From positions 147,602-211,601 of the forward strand of contig VSDK01020373.1 of NCBI GenBank assembly GCA_009767595.1: a stretch of 64,000 bases of DNA, in the 5' to 3' direction. The notes below the pieces were generated by a model. The model was not told the origin of the DNA. It saw nothing but the letters and a program-made list of their open reading frames with translations, and made no database searches. Shown in pieces: positions 62,640-64,000 of the stretch. The position numbers and the translations under genes were made by a program. Each line of letters begins with the position of its first letter. Position 1 is the first letter of the stretch. The DNA is from Symbiodinium kawagutii (taxonomy: Eukaryota > Sar > Dinophyceae > Suessiales > Symbiodiniaceae).

Positions 62640-63840
62640 CTCATGATGGTTGATTGATACTCATTTAGATATCTTTAGATGGTTCAGTGATGGTTATGGC
62701 AAGGCTGATAGTGGTCAATAATGCTCATTCGTACTGTTCATGATGGTTGGTTCATGGTATCCAACTATGACTACCCACCACTTTTTCACCATGATCAAAA
62801 GGACGGTTGATTGATGGAAATACGCCAACTCTAGCCATCAATCATCCATCATTAACCGTCAATCAATCGTCAAAAAACGTTATTAAGCATACGGATTTGT
62901 CCATGAAGGGTGCCACCCCTGAACCAACGAATAGTCAAATCATCCTTCCTTTTCACCATCACACCAAGCTGTGAAAGCGTAGCCATCACTAGCTACCCCA
63001 TTATCACATTCTCTAGCTTTGAAAGAAACCCTTGTAGGCCATCACTCCACACGGGCTGGTGTTTTTTACATTTCTTCATTTCCCCTTGTATTTGGGATGG
63101 TTGATTAACTAGCCTATTTTTGGGATGGGGCAAGTAACCGCCAGCCAGCAGCGATCATGATTCTTGTAACCATTATAACCTAATTATCAACTGCTCGATA
63201 GCCCTAGCAGAACCACTGTCAACGACTAATTAACCCTAGCATATAACCAGTATCAACCACTAATTAAGCATACGCTAAAGCCACTACCAACCATTATTGA
63301 ACACTCATTTAACCACCAACCAGCAATGATCATTGCAAACCATTCGAGCCAAATTGTTAATTAACCACTGATTAACCATGACATAGAATGAAATACCGTA
63401 AAAGACGAGTACCTGAACATTATAGGTTATATGCCTTATGATTAGCAACATTAAACGTTATATATAGATTATAAGCAACAATATAATAAGCATAGCATTT
63501 AACCACTATTAACCACTGACCATGGCTTACAACCACGCAGCAAAACAAATCATCAATTACAACCATTCTGATTACAACCATTGCATACAACCACTATTTA
63601 TCATTATTAGCCACCAATTTCATCACCAGCCAGTAAAACAATTCATCAATTCATCACCAATCATTATAACCATGATGATTATCAACAAACAAGTTCATGA
63701 GTTCATTGTAACAAAATTATTAACTACTGAACTACTATGACTATTATCATTTTTATAGCCATAACTATTATCAACTACAAATTTATAACCATGATTATTA
63801 TTTACTACTCATGAACTCATCAATTCCTCACCCCGTCCAG
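62640..63840. other. low-complexity intron-like sequence
   Basis: Degenerate AACCACTATTAACC and ATTATAACCA words; no gene seen. Two short frames (62910, 63522) follow the simple sequence. Confidence 0.6.
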
Positions 63841-64000
63841 GACAGATCGCCTGATCACTGGCCGTCTCCACAAGCCGAGTTCATCGACCTTGCCATCGCG
63901 GCGCCCCCCGTGGCTGAAAGCGTCAAAGTGGCCTGGCGCGCGCCATGCGGCGCCGGCAACGGTGGCAACCACAGGAAAGGTGGAAAATCGCCAGATTTTT
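63841..64000 (+). CDS. candidate exon running off the window
   Basis: The acceptor CACCCCGTCCAG|G has a pyrimidine tract. The frame reads DRSPDHWPSPQAEFIDLAIA and APPVAESVKVAWRAPCGAGN and is still open at the window end. A GT at AAAG|GTGGAA could end it earlier. Family not recognised. Confidence 0.5.

Noticed and set aside
1..64000. CRISPR array, rRNA, bacterial operon or viral genome
   Set aside because: No regular repeat-spacer array, no rRNA-like conserved stretch, no densely packed intact genes, and no capsid or other viral gene were seen.

Overview
The window looks like nuclear DNA of a dinoflagellate, most likely a Symbiodiniaceae or other Suessiales genome. This is inference, from four things: (i) retrotransposons that carry methyltransferase-like modules; (ii) many short, GC-richer, protein-like islands, nearly all on the + strand, bounded by AG|G acceptors and by GT, GC or GA donors; (iii) a sequence close to the dinoflagellate spliced leader inside one element; (iv) a background of degenerate simple sequence (ATCA/ACCA and TGGT/TGAT words). 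No bacterial gene, rRNA, confirmed tRNA or CRISPR array was seen. There is one assembly gap, 40 Ns at 38084-38123.

Two large retroelements dominate. The first, 11136-17922, is a nearly complete tyrosine-recombinase (DIRS-order, Ngaro-like) retrotransposon. It has split direct repeats in the order A1 - ORFs - B1 - A2 - B2, a Gag-like ORF, a Pol ORF and a tyrosine recombinase ORF. In Pol, the four RNase H acidic residues are present, but the first and second lie 424 residues apart. Between them sit a Cys/His zinc-binding-type cluster and a DNA-methyltransferase-like module. The second, about 43741-50235, is a LINE-type element with one 2123-codon ORF in the order RNase H, APE-type endonuclease, reverse transcriptase, C2H2 fingers, and a C-terminal region resembling a decayed methyltransferase module. 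The two elements are unrelated in their RT and integration machinery but share this module type.

Around them are at least five families of short inverted-repeat (MITE-like) elements, called M1 to M5 here, in about 35 full, partial or relic copies. There are also long microsatellites: ATC, AAC/AGC, GAT, TCTA, and AGT/AGG/GTT. A degenerate tandem array lies at 32350-33040.

The rest is intron-like or intergenic sequence holding about 45 candidate exons of roughly 50-280 nt on the + strand. Most cannot be joined confidently and none matches a family I recognise. The best (3117-3236, 24939-25083, 25396-25577, 39405-39501 with 39666-39717, 42236-42368, 52410-52490, 57439-57595, 57833-57931, 58663-58724, 61053-61192, 62347-62615, 63841-64000) have both a protein-like frame and sensible splice borders. 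The picture is one or more unidirectional, intron-rich genes whose introns are packed with transposons. Exon calls are by eye and need transcript evidence.
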